Assembly (NCBI GenBank): GCA_934589665.1
Contig: CAKTOJ010000026.1
Span: 1 to 19,123, forward strand
Direction: 5' to 3'
Length of the DNA stretch: 19,123 bases
From: an uncultured Oscillospiraceae bacterium
GTDB lineage: Bacteria > Bacillota > Clostridia > Oscillospirales > Oscillospiraceae
Shown: positions 1 to 8,431 of the stretch, piece by piece
How the letters are laid out: every line of letters begins with the position of its first letter
Numbering within the stretch: the stretch's first letter is position 1
Made by a program: the position numbers and the translations under genes
The notes under the pieces: generated by a model
Databases searched by the model: none
Told to the model about the DNA's origin: nothing
Seen by the model: only the letters and a program-made list of their open reading frames with translations

Positions 1-7
1 GTTTTTC

Positions 8-622
8 TCAGATCGAGAGGAAGAGCTGGCGGCAATGCTCGGCCAGCAGAGCTGCGGTGCGGTCGATGCCGAGCCGTGCGCTGTTGACGCAGATGTCGTA
101 GTTCTCCGGCAGGCCCCACGGACGGCCGGTGTAGTGCGTGTAATACTTTTCACGCTGCTTGTCCGTTTTTTCCACAAGCGCCGCCGCGGTCTTTTCATCC
201 GAGCCGTCAAGCTCCATGCGGTGCTGGACACGCCAGTCGAACGGCGCGCAGATGAACAGGCTCAGGCGGTCGACATGCCGCTGCTCCAGGATGACATCCG
301 CGCAGCGGCCGATGAGAATGCAGTCCTCCTTTTCAGCCAGCTCGCAGATGACCTCACTCTGCATCTGGAAGAGAACATCCTCGGCGGATTTGCCCTGCGG
401 CACCTTGGGGCCGCCGGTATAGAAGCCCTTGAACAGCCACGGATTTGCCGCCTTTTCGTCCTTCTCGGCGAACAGCTCCTCGCTGACCTCCGCCCGCTCC
501 GCAGCCAGCGTGAGCAGCTCACGGTCGTAATAGGAATAGCCGAGCGCCTGACTGAGCTTGCGGCCGATCTCGCGGCCTCCGCTGCCGAACTGACGGCCCA
601 CTGTGATGATGTGCCCTGCCAT
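8..622 (-). CDS. Cytidylate kinase-like family protein
   Basis: This 204-residue protein looks like a P-loop nucleotide/cytidylate-kinase-like protein (AAA/Cytidylate_kin2 type), probably cytosolic. The N-terminus reads MAGHIITVGRQFGSGGREIG, with the glycine-rich phosphate-binding loop at residues 9-18 (GRQFGSGGRE) typical of this family. A tyrosine-rich YSYYDREL segment follows, and IGRCADVIL near the middle resembles the family's substrate-binding region. I chose the ATG at 620-622 because GGGAGG lies just upstream and the family N-terminus begins there. The open frame continues upstream to 1009, but that part is antisense to the TetR gene. The start is 23 bases from the end of the TetR gene, so the two are probably cotranscribed. 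Family membership is well supported. The true substrate is unknown, because these stand-alone homologues are often not the main Cmk. Confidence 0.85.
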   Translation of the reverse strand: MAGHIITVGRQFGSGGREIGRKLSQALGYSYYDRELLTLAAERAEVSEELFAEKDEKAANPWLFKGFYTGGPKVPQGKSAEDVLFQMQSEVICELAEKEDCILIGRCADVILEQRHVDRLSLFICAPFDWRVQHRMELDGSDEKTAAALVEKTDKQREKYYTHYTGRPWGLPENYDICVNSARLGIDRTAALLAEHCRQLFLSI

Positions 623-645
623 AAGTGATCCTCCCCGTTTTCTAT

Positions 646-1242
646 CTATTCGTGTGCGGTGTCTGTAAGACTCAGACGAGCGGTCATGCCGCAGATATAG
701 TCTTGAAACATGGTGTTGAACAGCGCAATCAGCTCCTCCGGTGTCTGACCCAGCTCGCCGCGCAGCCAGCTTTCCACAATGCCCGCCATGGCGATGGTGA
801 GAAAGCGCGCGGTGACGTCCTCTTTTTCCGCGTTGTCCGGAAAGCCCTTTTCCCGGATAACCTGCCCGACCGTCTGGCGGACGAGACCGTTGATGTCCGA
901 CTCGAACAGCCGCTTGAGATATTCCCGCCCCAGCGAGTCGAGCGCGCACAGGCACAGCGTCCGGTTGTCGGCAATGTAGCGGAAGAGCTGCAGCAGTCCC
1001 TCCTGCCATGGAAGGTTGCCAGACTGGCGGCCGCGCAGCGCAAGAGCCTCATCCTCGAATACCCAGCGGACAAGATCGTAGATATCCGTGAAGTAGTAAT
1101 AAAAGTGCTGCCGGCGCATGCCGCACAGCTCCATGATCTCAGAAATCGTGATTTTATCGAGCGGCTTCTGCGTCATCAGCTGCTTGAGCGCGTCGGTGAT
1201 CGCACGGCGCGTGACCTCAGAGGATCGGTAGCGCTTGCTCAT
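646..1242 (-). CDS. TetR/AcrR-family transcriptional regulator
   Basis: This 198-residue DNA-binding regulator has a TetR N-terminal helix-turn-helix at about residues 10-62. The segment ITISEIMELCGMRRQHFYYY holds the turn and recognition helix, followed by a FTDIYDLVRW linker helix. The C-terminal half is helical and resembles the TetR_C_8 (DhaS-like) type, ending with GIVESWLRGELGQTPEEL; the ligand cannot be deduced. GGAGG lies 7 bases before the ATG. The gene is divergent from the MMPL exporter operon, with 276 bases between them. This is the classic layout of a TetR repressor controlling a neighbouring export system and itself. A dyad covers its own -10 region. The kinase-like gene follows in the same direction. 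Regulator identity is firm; the target is inferred. Confidence 0.9.
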   Translation of the reverse strand: MSKRYRSSEVTRRAITDALKQLMTQKPLDKITISEIMELCGMRRQHFYYYFTDIYDLVRWVFEDEALALRGRQSGNLPWQEGLLQLFRYIADNRTLCLCALDSLGREYLKRLFESDINGLVRQTVGQVIREKGFPDNAEKEDVTARFLTIAMAGIVESWLRGELGQTPEELIALFNTMFQDYICGMTARLSLTDTAHE

Positions 1243-1299
1243 AAGCGGCCTCCGGTATCGCCGGGCGGCATCCCGCGCCTGAACCTGCCGCCTTGAAAT

Positions 1300-1327
1300 A
1301 GTATACCACAGTATAGCATGGATGCAA
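1300..1327 (-). promoter_or_regulatory. Predicted promoter of the TetR gene
   Basis: Reading leftwards, TTGCAT (1327-1322) and TATACT (1305-1300) are separated by 16 bases, a good sigma-A-type match about 58 bases before the TetR start codon. A second TATACT on the same strand lies inside the spacer. Confidence 0.55.
1302..1315. promoter_or_regulatory. Dyad overlapping the TetR -10, candidate operator
   Basis: TATAC-CACA-GTATA is a perfect inverted repeat with 5-base arms, placed directly on the -10 region of the leftward promoter. This position fits autorepression by the adjacent TetR protein. The arms are short for a TetR operator and AT-rich palindromes arise around -10 boxes by chance, so this is only a candidate. 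Confidence 0.35.
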
Positions 1328-1423
1328 AGAATTTGTCTTTGTTCAAATAACAGGGGTTTGCCTATATTTTGTTAAGAAAAGGGGGCGACCGACACAAATT
1401 TGACAGATGACCAATTTTGACTA

Positions 1424-1452
1424 TTGCTATTGAAATAAGAAACGGATATGAT
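1424..1452 (+). promoter_or_regulatory. Predicted promoter of the MMPL operon
   Basis: TTGCTA (1424-1429) and TATGAT (1447-1452) are 17 bases apart and lie 66 bases before the MMPL start codon. Upstream are AT-rich short repeats: CAAATTTG (1395-1402), and TTTGAC occurring twice about 17 bases apart (from 1399 and 1416). These could bind a regulator. Confidence 0.5.
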
Positions 1453-1518
1453 ACAAGTGAATTGCTATCGGGGACATAAAAAACCCGGTTAAGATCTTGT
1501 GGAAGAAAGGAACAGCGC

Positions 1519-4152
1519 ATGAGCGAGCAGCCGAAAAAAAGCGGATTTTTTGAAAAACTGGCCACGTTTATTGTGGATAAGCGGAATTTGATCTTTTTCC
1601 TTTACATCATCGCCGTGATCGCCAGCCTCATCACCCAGAGTTGGGTGAGCGTGTGCAACGACCTGACGGAGTATCTGCCGGAGTCGACGGAGACGCGCCG
1701 CGGCCTTACGCTGATGGAGGACGAGATGAAGACCTACGCCAACGCGCGTATTCTGGTGTCGAATGTGACGTATGACATCGCGCGCGGTCTGGCGGATCAG
1801 ATCGAGGACATCGACGGCGTGTCGTCTGTGGACTTCTGGGATGCGGACAAGGGCGACGATGAAACGACGCTGCCCTCCGCCGCGAACAAGACGCTGGAGG
1901 ATTACATGCAGGGGGCGGACGCTCTCATCACCGTGACCTTCCGCGGCGAGGACGACGATCAGGCGGCCAAGGATTCGCTTGCGGCTGTCGAGCATTTCCT
2001 TGCGCCCTATGATACGCAGATATCGACGGATATCGGTTATTCCAAGTCGGAAACGCTGAATAATGAAATGGGCACGATCCTCGCCGTCGCAGCGCTGATC
2101 ATCGTGCTCGTGCTGCTGCTTACATCGCGCTCCTATGCCGAGGTGCCGGTGCTGCTGATTACGTTTATCGCGGCGGCGCTGATCAACAAGGGCACCAACT
2201 TCATTTTCGGCGAGATATCCTTTGTTTCCGACTCCGTGACGGTGGTGCTGCAGCTGGCGCTGGCCATCGACTACTCCATCATCCTGCTCCACCGCTTTCT
2301 GGAGGAGCGTGAGCACGCGCCGGATGACCGGACGGCCTGCATCATCGCCGTCAGCGCCGCTATTCCGTCGATCTCCGCGAGCAGCCTGACCACCATTTCC
2401 GGCCTTGCCGCCATGATGTTCATGCAGTTCCGCATTGGCTTTGACCTCGGCCTTGTGCTCATCAAGGCGATTTTGTTGAGCATGCTTTCGGTCTTTACGC
2501 TCATGCCGGGTCTTCTCATGCTCTTCTCCAAGGCTATGGAGCGCACGCGTCACCGGAATTTTATCCCACAGATCGACCGCTGGGGTAAGCTCGTCTACGC
2601 CCTGCGCCATGTCGGCGTGCCGATCTTCATTGTGTGCATTGTGGGAGGCTTTTATCTCTCCAACCAGTGCCCCTATGTCTACGGCGACAACGCCGTGATG
2701 ACCGTGCGGCGCAATGAGCATCAGGCGGCCACCGACCGGGTGGACGCGACGTTTGGCACGCAGAATATTATAGCTCTGCTCGTCCCCAAGGGGGATACAG
2801 CCAGCGAAAAGGCGGTGCTTGAGGAGCTCGGCGCGATGGACGAGGTGGATTACGCCATGGGCCTTTCCAATGTCGAGGCCAAGCCGGGCTACTATCTGAC
2901 CGACAAGCTCACGCCCCGCCAGTTCTCGGAAATGATGGACATGGACTATGAGGAGGCCTGCATCCTTTATGCTGCCTACACGGCGGATCAGGAGGATAAT
3001 TACGGCCCTATTGTGGGCGGTATTGAAAACTACAGCGTGTCGGCTATGGATATGATCCTCTTTATCTATCAGGAGAAGGAGGACGGCTACGTGACGCTCG
3101 ATGACGACGATGAAAAGGACATCAACGACGCCTACGATCAGATCACAGACGCCAAGACGCAGATGCTTGGCCCAAACTACACTCGCATGGTGCTCAACCT
3201 GAATCTGCCGGAGGAGGGGGAGGAGACCTTCGCCTTCCTCAACACCATTCACAGTGTGGTGGAAAAATATTACAGCGCGGACGAGGCGTATCTGGTCGGC
3301 AACTCTATGAGCGATTATGACCAGTCGACGTCCTTTGCAAGAGACAACGTGATGATCAGCGTGCTCTCGGTCGTGTTCGTCGTGCTGGTGCTGGTGTTCA
3401 CCTTCAACTCCGTCGGCCTGCCGATCCTGCTGATTCTGGTGATTCAGGGCAGTATCTGGATCAACTTCACCTTCCCGACGATGATGCACACCAATATTTT
3501 CTTCATGAGCTACCTGATTGTGACTTCGATCCAGATGGGTGCGAATATCGACTATGCCATCGTGATATCGACCTGGTATTCCGATCTGAAGCGGCAGATG
3601 ACGCCGCGCGAAGCGCTTGTCCGCGCACTGGATCTCTCGTTCCCAACCGTTTTGACCTCGGGCTCGATCCTGTCTGCGGCGGGCTTCCTCATCGGCCAGA
3701 TCACCACTGAGCCGTCCATCGTCGGTATCGGACAGTGCTTGAGCCGCGGTACGATCATCTCCATGTTCCTCGTTATGTTCGTCCTGCCGCAGATCCTTGT
3801 GCTGGGCGACCGGATCGTGGAAAAGACCAGTTTCCAGATGAAGCTGCCGGCAGCGCCGGCGATCTCCCAGCGCATGAGCGGTACGACCTTCGTCAACGGG
3901 CGCGTGCGCGGCCGCATTTCTGGCTTTGTCGATGCGGAGATCCACGGCGTGGTGCACGGTGATATTTCCGCAATGATGTCGCGCGGCAGCTTTGACCGGC
4001 CGGAGGACGAAGTGCCTTCGGCACCGGAACATGAGCCGGGCGGATCGGATGGACCGGCTGCACCGCCGGAGCTGACCGGCCCGGATGCGCCGGATGCCGT
4101 CGGCGCTGCGGCAGGCAGCAGTACAGAGAATCAGGAGGGGGATGTACAATGA
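1519..4152 (+). CDS. MMPL/RND-family membrane transporter with bactofilin-like tail
   Basis: This is an 877-residue exporter of the MMPL branch of the RND superfamily, in the cytoplasmic membrane. I count twelve hydrophobic segments in the usual 1+6 / 1+5 layout: one near residues 24-44, a block from about 188 to 375, and a second block from about 612 to 765. Two large extracytoplasmic loops lie between. Each half carries the conserved intramembrane Asp-Tyr: D251 in LALAIDYSII and D678 in GANIDYAIVI, consistent with proton coupling. After the last membrane segment, residues about 788-818 form short alternating strands (VNGRVRGRISGFVDAEIHG, then VVHGDIS). These resemble bactofilin-type beta-helix rungs, and a Pro/Gly/Ala-rich acidic tail follows. 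AAAGGA precedes the ATG. The stop overlaps the next start by 4 bases. Substrate unknown; lipids, peptides or drugs are all possible. Confidence 0.88.
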   Translation: MSEQPKKSGFFEKLATFIVDKRNLIFFLYIIAVIASLITQSWVSVCNDLTEYLPESTETRRGLTLMEDEMKTYANARILVSNVTYDIARGLADQIEDIDGVSSVDFWDADKGDDETTLPSAANKTLEDYMQGADALITVTFRGEDDDQAAKDSLAAVEHFLAPYDTQISTDIGYSKSETLNNEMGTILAVAALIIVLVLLLTSRSYAEVPVLLITFIAAALINKGTNFIFGEISFVSDSVTVVLQLALAIDYSIILLHRFLEEREHAPDDRTACIIAVSAAIPSISASSLTTISGLAAMMFMQFRIGFDLGLVLIKAILLSMLSVFTLMPGLLMLFSKAMERTRHRNFIPQIDRWGKLVYALRHVGVPIFIVCIVGGFYLSNQCPYVYGDNAVMTVRRNEHQAATDRVDATFGTQNIIALLVPKGDTASEKAVLEELGAMDEVDYAMGLSNVEAKPGYYLTDKLTPRQFSEMMDMDYEEACILYAAYTADQEDNYGPIVGGIENYSVSAMDMILFIYQEKEDGYVTLDDDDEKDINDAYDQITDAKTQMLGPNYTRMVLNLNLPEEGEETFAFLNTIHSVVEKYYSADEAYLVGNSMSDYDQSTSFARDNVMISVLSVVFVVLVLVFTFNSVGLPILLILVIQGSIWINFTFPTMMHTNIFFMSYLIVTSIQMGANIDYAIVISTWYSDLKRQMTPREALVRALDLSFPTVLTSGSILSAAGFLIGQITTEPSIVGIGQCLSRGTIISMFLVMFVLPQILVLGDRIVEKTSFQMKLPAAPAISQRMSGTTFVNGRVRGRISGFVDAEIHGVVHGDISAMMSRGSFDRPEDEVPSAPEHEPGGSDGPAAPPELTGPDAPDAVGAAAGSSTENQEGDVQ

Positions 4153-7100
4153 GACAGACAAGAAGGTGGATCGCCCTTTTCCTGACGGCGCTGCTGCTCT
4201 TTTCCCTTTCGGCCCCTGCAGTGGCCGCCGCAGAGAGTACCGTGACCGTGCGGACGGCAGATGATCTGCTCGATCTGGCGAAAAAGTGCACGCTGGACAC
4301 CTGGTCGCAGGGCAAAACGGTTGTGCTTGAGGCAGACCTTGATCTGCGGGATGCGGACTTTGCACCGATCCCGACCTTTGGCGGAACCTTCCTCGGCAAC
4401 GGTCACCGCATCAGCGGCCTGCGCATCAGCGGAAGCGGCAATGTCCGCGGACTGTTCCGCTATCTGCAAAGCGGCGCGGCGGTTCAGGATCTGACGGTGG
4501 AGGGCGTTATCCATCCCAGCGGACGGCAGGACGATCTCGGACTGCTTGCCGGCAGCAATGCGGGGCGTATCCTCAACTGCACGGCGGTCGGCACGGTGGT
4601 GGGCGATAACCGCATCGGCGGCATGGTCGGCACGAATGAAGAGGGCGGCGAGCTGGTTGCCTGCCGCTTCTCGGGCAGCATCACAGGCAAGCACTCCGCC
4701 GGCGGCGTGGCGGGGGAGAACCACGGCACGCTCACGCGCTGCGAAAACAGCGGCAGCATCAATACAAAGGATCTTGAGGATAACCCCAAGACGGACTATA
4801 CAAATCTCGCGCAGCTCAACTCCATGGAGAATGTGGCGGCCTACACCGACATCGGCGGCATTGCCGGATTGTCCGACGGTACGATCCAGAGCTGCGTCAA
4901 CAGCGGCGCGGTCGGCTATGAGCAGATCGGCTACAATATCGGCGGCATCGCGGGCCGCAGCAGCGGCTGGCTGGACGGCTGCACCAACACCGGTGCGGTC
5001 AGTGGCCGCAAGGATGTCGGCGGTATCGTGGGTCAGGTGGAGCCGGAGGTTATGAAGCTTTTCGACAGCGACTTCATTGACCGTCTGCTTGCGCAGCTCG
5101 ACGCCCTGCAGGATGTTCTGGATCGCACGGCTAACCATGCAGACAGCATTGCCGACGCGGTGAACGCGCAGATGAACGACCTATCGGACAAGGCGCGGAG
5201 TGTCAAGGAGATTGCCGGCGATCTGACGGACGCTATGACGGACTGGGCCAACGGTAATATTGACCAGATCAACGAGCTCTCCGCGCGCATTTCCTGGTCG
5301 CTCGACCAGCTTGATGACATCATGGACGACATGGTGGACATGGCCGACGACCTGGACGACCTTGTGGACGATCTGGAGCGGGTCCACGAGGATTTGAAGG
5401 ACGCTATGAACAGCGGCGACGCGGCGGTACTGAATTTCCAAAACGCGCTGACAGCTCTCAAGTCGGCCAACGGCGCGCTCAAATCCACCACGCAGGAGGT
5501 CAGCCGCGCGGCGGCGGTTCTGCTCGGCGCGGTCGTCAGCGGAGCGGACAATGAAACACTGCTCGACGCGCTCAACAATCTGGCTTACGCCCTGCAGGGC
5601 TTTGAGGATGTGTGGGACGCGCTCGATACCAGTCTGAGCCGTATTTCCGACGCGCTCAACAGCCTCTCCGGCATGGGTGCGGATCTCAGAAAGGCGCTGG
5701 ATGATCTGGAGTATGTCCGGCAGGACGCAGACGGCGTGACGGATCACCTCTACGATGTTTCCGTTGGCTTGCAGAACCTGATCCATGAGCTGGCGGAAAA
5801 GCCGGATATCAAGATCGAACCGATCGGCTCCGACATCACCGACAAGGGCGACGCGCTTGAGGATGCGATGGACGCGCTGCTTGACAGCGGCGACGCGCTC
5901 AACGCGCTCATCGGCGATTCCGCCGATACGCTCATCGGGGATATGAAGGCGGTCAACAGCCAGTTCCGTGCCATCACCGCGCTGATCCGCAGTGAGAAGA
6001 ATGATTGGGACAGCGACCGCAGCAAGAGTCCGGAGGATCAGATCAAGGACCATTTTCAGGATGTGTCGGACACCTGCGATCCGGAAAAACAGCACGACGG
6101 ACGCGTGTCTGCGTCGGAAAACCGCGGCGCGGTCACGGGCGACTCCAATCTCGGCGGCGTGGTCGGTTCGATCGGGATCGAAATGGACTTCAATCCAGAC
6201 GACGATGTGACCAAGGTGGGGAACTATTCGCTTGACTTCCACTATCAGGCGCGGGCGCTGGTGTCCGGCTGCATCAACAGCGGCACGGTCAACGGGCGCG
6301 GCGACAATGCCGGCGGCATCGCCGGCAAGGCAGAGATCGGCCGCTTGACCGCCTGCCAGAGCTACGGCGGGGTGACGACTGACGGCAGCTATGCCGGCGG
6401 CATTGCCGGGCGCTCCTACGGAAGCATTGACGCGAGCTGGGCGAAGTGTGTGCTCAGCGGTAAGGACTATGTCGGCGGCGTGGCCGGATACGCCAGCACA
6501 CTGACGGACTGCCGGACACTGGTGAACGTTACGGGCGAGGCATATGTCGGCGCGGTCGCCGGTGATATTGATGATGATGGAGAAGTACAGGGAAATGCCT
6601 TTACACATGATTCTCTCGGCGGCCTGGACGGGATCAGCTACGCCGGACAGGCGGAGCCGGTGTCCTTCGACGAGCTTTGTGCTGCGCAGGGCACGCCCAA
6701 GCTCTTCACGCAGCTTGAGCTGACCTTCCGTGCGGACGGCAAGGTCGTCGAGGTGGTGCCCTTCCAGTATGGGCGGGGCATTGACAAGCTGCCGGAGATC
6801 CCGGCGAAAAAAGGCTGCTCCGCATCGTGGCCGGAGCTGGACTATAGCAATCTGACGACCAGCCAGACGCTGGATGCCATCTATACGCCCTACAGCACGT
6901 CGCTCACAGATGGTGGGGACGCGCTGCCGCAGATACTTGTGGACGGAAGCTTCGGCAGCCGCGCGCAGATCACGCATACAACGGAAAGTATCAGCTGGGT
7001 GGATGCGAAGGGGAAGAGCCGCAGCGGCGAGGCCGTTACGGTGACATTGGATGATCCCGACTTTAAGGAGGTTTCCTATACGGTGCACTACCGCCTGCCG

Positions 7101-7394
7101 GAGAGCGGAAAGCGTTATACCCTTTGGGTAAGAACCGGAGACGGCTGGGAGCAGCGTGAGAGCAGTGTGGACGGAAGCTATCTGCTCTTCGGCAGCAGCG
7201 AAAAGACGGTCACCTTCTGCGTACAGGAGCGTGAGGAAGGTCCGCTGCTCTGGATCATTCTGGCGGCCGCCGTGGTTCTGGTGCTTATCCTGATCGTGGT
7301 GTTGATCCGCAGGAAGCGCGGGAAGCGCGGGAAGCTGCCGCACACCTACCTCAGGCGGCTCAGAGAGAAAAAAAGAGCCAAGCAGAAAAAGTAA
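4149..7394 (+). CDS. GLUG-repeat / coiled-coil surface protein with C-terminal membrane anchor
   Basis: This 1081-residue extracytoplasmic protein starts with a signal peptide (basic RQTRR, hydrophobic core to about residue 22, AVAAAES cleavage region). Residues about 60-295 hold GLUG-like repeats such as IGGIAGRSSGWLDGCTNTGA. Residues about 300-640 form a long acidic helical rod, including DDIMDDMVDMADDLDDLVDD. A second GLUG block spans about 653-800. Next comes a segment around 855-918 (GIDKLPEIPAKKGCSASW) resembling an InlB-type repeat, then a beta-rich stretch. One transmembrane helix (about 1032-1054) is followed by a very basic cytoplasmic tail. AGGAGGGG precedes the ATG, which overlaps the MMPL stop (ATGA), so translation is probably coupled. 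I infer a surface rod that works with the transporter, perhaps as a cell-wall-spanning partner. No enzyme motif is visible. The terminator at 7407 ends the operon. Confidence 0.8.
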   Translation: MRQTRRWIALFLTALLLFSLSAPAVAAAESTVTVRTADDLLDLAKKCTLDTWSQGKTVVLEADLDLRDADFAPIPTFGGTFLGNGHRISGLRISGSGNVRGLFRYLQSGAAVQDLTVEGVIHPSGRQDDLGLLAGSNAGRILNCTAVGTVVGDNRIGGMVGTNEEGGELVACRFSGSITGKHSAGGVAGENHGTLTRCENSGSINTKDLEDNPKTDYTNLAQLNSMENVAAYTDIGGIAGLSDGTIQSCVNSGAVGYEQIGYNIGGIAGRSSGWLDGCTNTGAVSGRKDVGGIVGQVEPEVMKLFDSDFIDRLLAQLDALQDVLDRTANHADSIADAVNAQMNDLSDKARSVKEIAGDLTDAMTDWANGNIDQINELSARISWSLDQLDDIMDDMVDMADDLDDLVDDLERVHEDLKDAMNSGDAAVLNFQNALTALKSANGALKSTTQEVSRAAAVLLGAVVSGADNETLLDALNNLAYALQGFEDVWDALDTSLSRISDALNSLSGMGADLRKALDDLEYVRQDADGVTDHLYDVSVGLQNLIHELAEKPDIKIEPIGSDITDKGDALEDAMDALLDSGDALNALIGDSADTLIGDMKAVNSQFRAITALIRSEKNDWDSDRSKSPEDQIKDHFQDVSDTCDPEKQHDGRVSASENRGAVTGDSNLGGVVGSIGIEMDFNPDDDVTKVGNYSLDFHYQARALVSGCINSGTVNGRGDNAGGIAGKAEIGRLTACQSYGGVTTDGSYAGGIAGRSYGSIDASWAKCVLSGKDYVGGVAGYASTLTDCRTLVNVTGEAYVGAVAGDIDDDGEVQGNAFTHDSLGGLDGISYAGQAEPVSFDELCAAQGTPKLFTQLELTFRADGKVVEVVPFQYGRGIDKLPEIPAKKGCSASWPELDYSNLTTSQTLDAIYTPYSTSLTDGGDALPQILVDGSFGSRAQITHTTESISWVDAKGKSRSGEAVTVTLDDPDFKEVSYTVHYRLPESGKRYTLWVRTGDGWEQRESSVDGSYLLFGSSEKTVTFCVQEREEGPLLWIILAAAVVLVLILIVVLIRRKRGKRGKLPHTYLRRLREKKRAKQKK

Positions 7395-7406
7395 ATCTGT
7401 TGAACG

Positions 7407-7447
7407 AAAAGGAAGGGCCTGCTGATGCAAGCCCTTCCTTTTGATTT
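7407..7447 (+). terminator. Intrinsic terminator after the MMPL/GLUG operon
   Basis: A perfect 12-base stem, AAAAGGAAGGGC (7407-7418) with GCCCTTCCTTTT (7431-7442), has a 12-base loop and runs into T-rich sequence. It sits between convergent genes and has T-rich flanks on both strands, so it may also end the LysR transcript. Confidence 0.85.
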
Positions 7448-7484
7448 GTAAAGCGAATCAGCCTTACGGAACAGAGAAAATGGA

Positions 7485-8360
7485 TCACAGCTCGCGGATG
7501 AAGTCGAGCACGCAGTCACGCAGCCGGAGGATCTCCTCGGGCGTATTTTTGCGCAGATGCATCCCCATGCCGAGCTCACGCCCTGCCTTCGGACTGACCG
7601 GCAGCGTTTTGACGCCGTGCGTCCGCCCGCGCATCATGATCTCCGTCATCATGGTGATGCCGAGGCCCTTGCTTACCATGCGGATCACTGTCTCGTCGTC
7701 CACATGACAGGGGCGGATGATGGGCTTGACATTCTTCGGACTGAGTGCGGCATATACATCAATATCAAAGCGCCCGTAGGGCATCAGAAACTCCTTGCCG
7801 TCAAATTCCTCGATGGGAAAGCTTTCCCGCCCGCAGACCGGATAGTCCTCGGGAAGAATAGCATACATCGCGTCGCTGTAGAGCGGCGTCCAGTCGCAGG
7901 TGATGCGGCTCTGTCGGGCCGCAAAGATAACGTCGGTGCGCCCCTCTTCAAGCAGCTCGAACGGTTCGAGCTCGTTATCCACCATGCGCAGGTCCACGTC
8001 CGTATCTGGACACACGCGCCGAAAGCGGTAGAGGATCTCGGGCATCCAATGCATGGCAAGGCTGGCGTAGGCGGCAATGCGGATCGTCTCCGCCTTTTTC
8101 TGCGTAATGGCGGCGATCTGGTTCTCCAGCTTTGCCGTCGCGCTGAGGTATTCGCGGATGGCGGGCAGGAGGGCCTTACCGTCCTCCGTCAGCGCAATAC
8201 CGCTGTGGTCACGCTGGATGAGCGTCAGGCCGATCTCGCGCTCGAGTCCGTTCATCAGGTTCGTCAGGCCAGACTGCGTGTAGCCAACCACTTCGGACGC
8301 CTTGGAAAAGCTGCCAAGGTTGACGGCGGTTATCAGGATCTCAAACTTTTTGCTGTCCAT
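7485..8360 (-). CDS. LysR-family transcriptional regulator
   Basis: This 291-residue regulator has the LysR layout. The N-terminal winged helix-turn-helix (residues about 1-60) includes GSFSKASEVVGYTQSGLTNL. A linker helix follows, then a periplasmic-binding-protein-like effector domain from about residue 90 (ETIRIAAYASLAMHW onward). AAAGGAG lies 7 bases before the ATG. It is divergent from the brnQ-like carrier with 114 bases between, so it most likely controls that gene and itself, possibly in response to a branched-chain amino acid. The effector is inferred only from context. The family call is firm and the length is normal for the family. Confidence 0.9.
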   Translation of the reverse strand: MDSKKFEILITAVNLGSFSKASEVVGYTQSGLTNLMNGLEREIGLTLIQRDHSGIALTEDGKALLPAIREYLSATAKLENQIAAITQKKAETIRIAAYASLAMHWMPEILYRFRRVCPDTDVDLRMVDNELEPFELLEEGRTDVIFAARQSRITCDWTPLYSDAMYAILPEDYPVCGRESFPIEEFDGKEFLMPYGRFDIDVYAALSPKNVKPIIRPCHVDDETVIRMVSKGLGITMMTEIMMRGRTHGVKTLPVSPKAGRELGMGMHLRKNTPEEILRLRDCVLDFIREL

Positions 8361-8392
8361 TCGGCACTCCTTTTTATAGGGTATTTCAATTT

Positions 8393-8402
8393 GTTATATA
8401 AC
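8393..8402. promoter_or_regulatory. Palindrome in the LysR-brnQ intergenic region
   Basis: GTTATATAAC is a perfect 10-base palindrome, and a second GTTATA copy lies 9 bases away on the leftward strand. It is just downstream of the LysR -10, where a bound regulator could repress. It could equally be AT-rich chance. Confidence 0.3.
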
Positions 8403-8403
8403 T

Positions 8404-8431
8404 ATTATAACCGAGCGTTTCTCTTTTGCAA
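8404..8431 (-). promoter_or_regulatory. Predicted promoter of the LysR gene
   Basis: On the leftward strand TTGCAA (8431-8426) and a consensus TATAAT (8409-8404) are 16 bases apart, 43 bases before the LysR start codon. Confidence 0.65.

Noticed and set aside
623-1009. N-terminal extension of the kinase-like frame
   Set aside because: It overlaps the TetR gene on the same strand in another frame, and its translation lacks family similarity. The start at 622 has a strong ribosome binding site.
1489-4365. 958-codon open frame on the minus strand opposite the MMPL gene
   Set aside because: The translation is rich in His, Arg and Gln with no membrane or enzyme pattern, as expected for the complement of a GC-rich gene. 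The plus strand has clear MMPL motifs, a ribosome binding site and a terminator downstream.
5300-5410. Tandem nucleotide repeat in the Asp-rich coiled-coil region
   Set aside because: The GAC/GAT-rich codons give a repetitive look, but no exact repeating unit is kept. It follows from the acidic heptad protein sequence.
5181-7430. 749-codon open frame on the minus strand opposite the GLUG protein
   Set aside because: It runs through the terminator hairpin and has no recognisable domain. It mirrors the repetitive plus-strand coding sequence.
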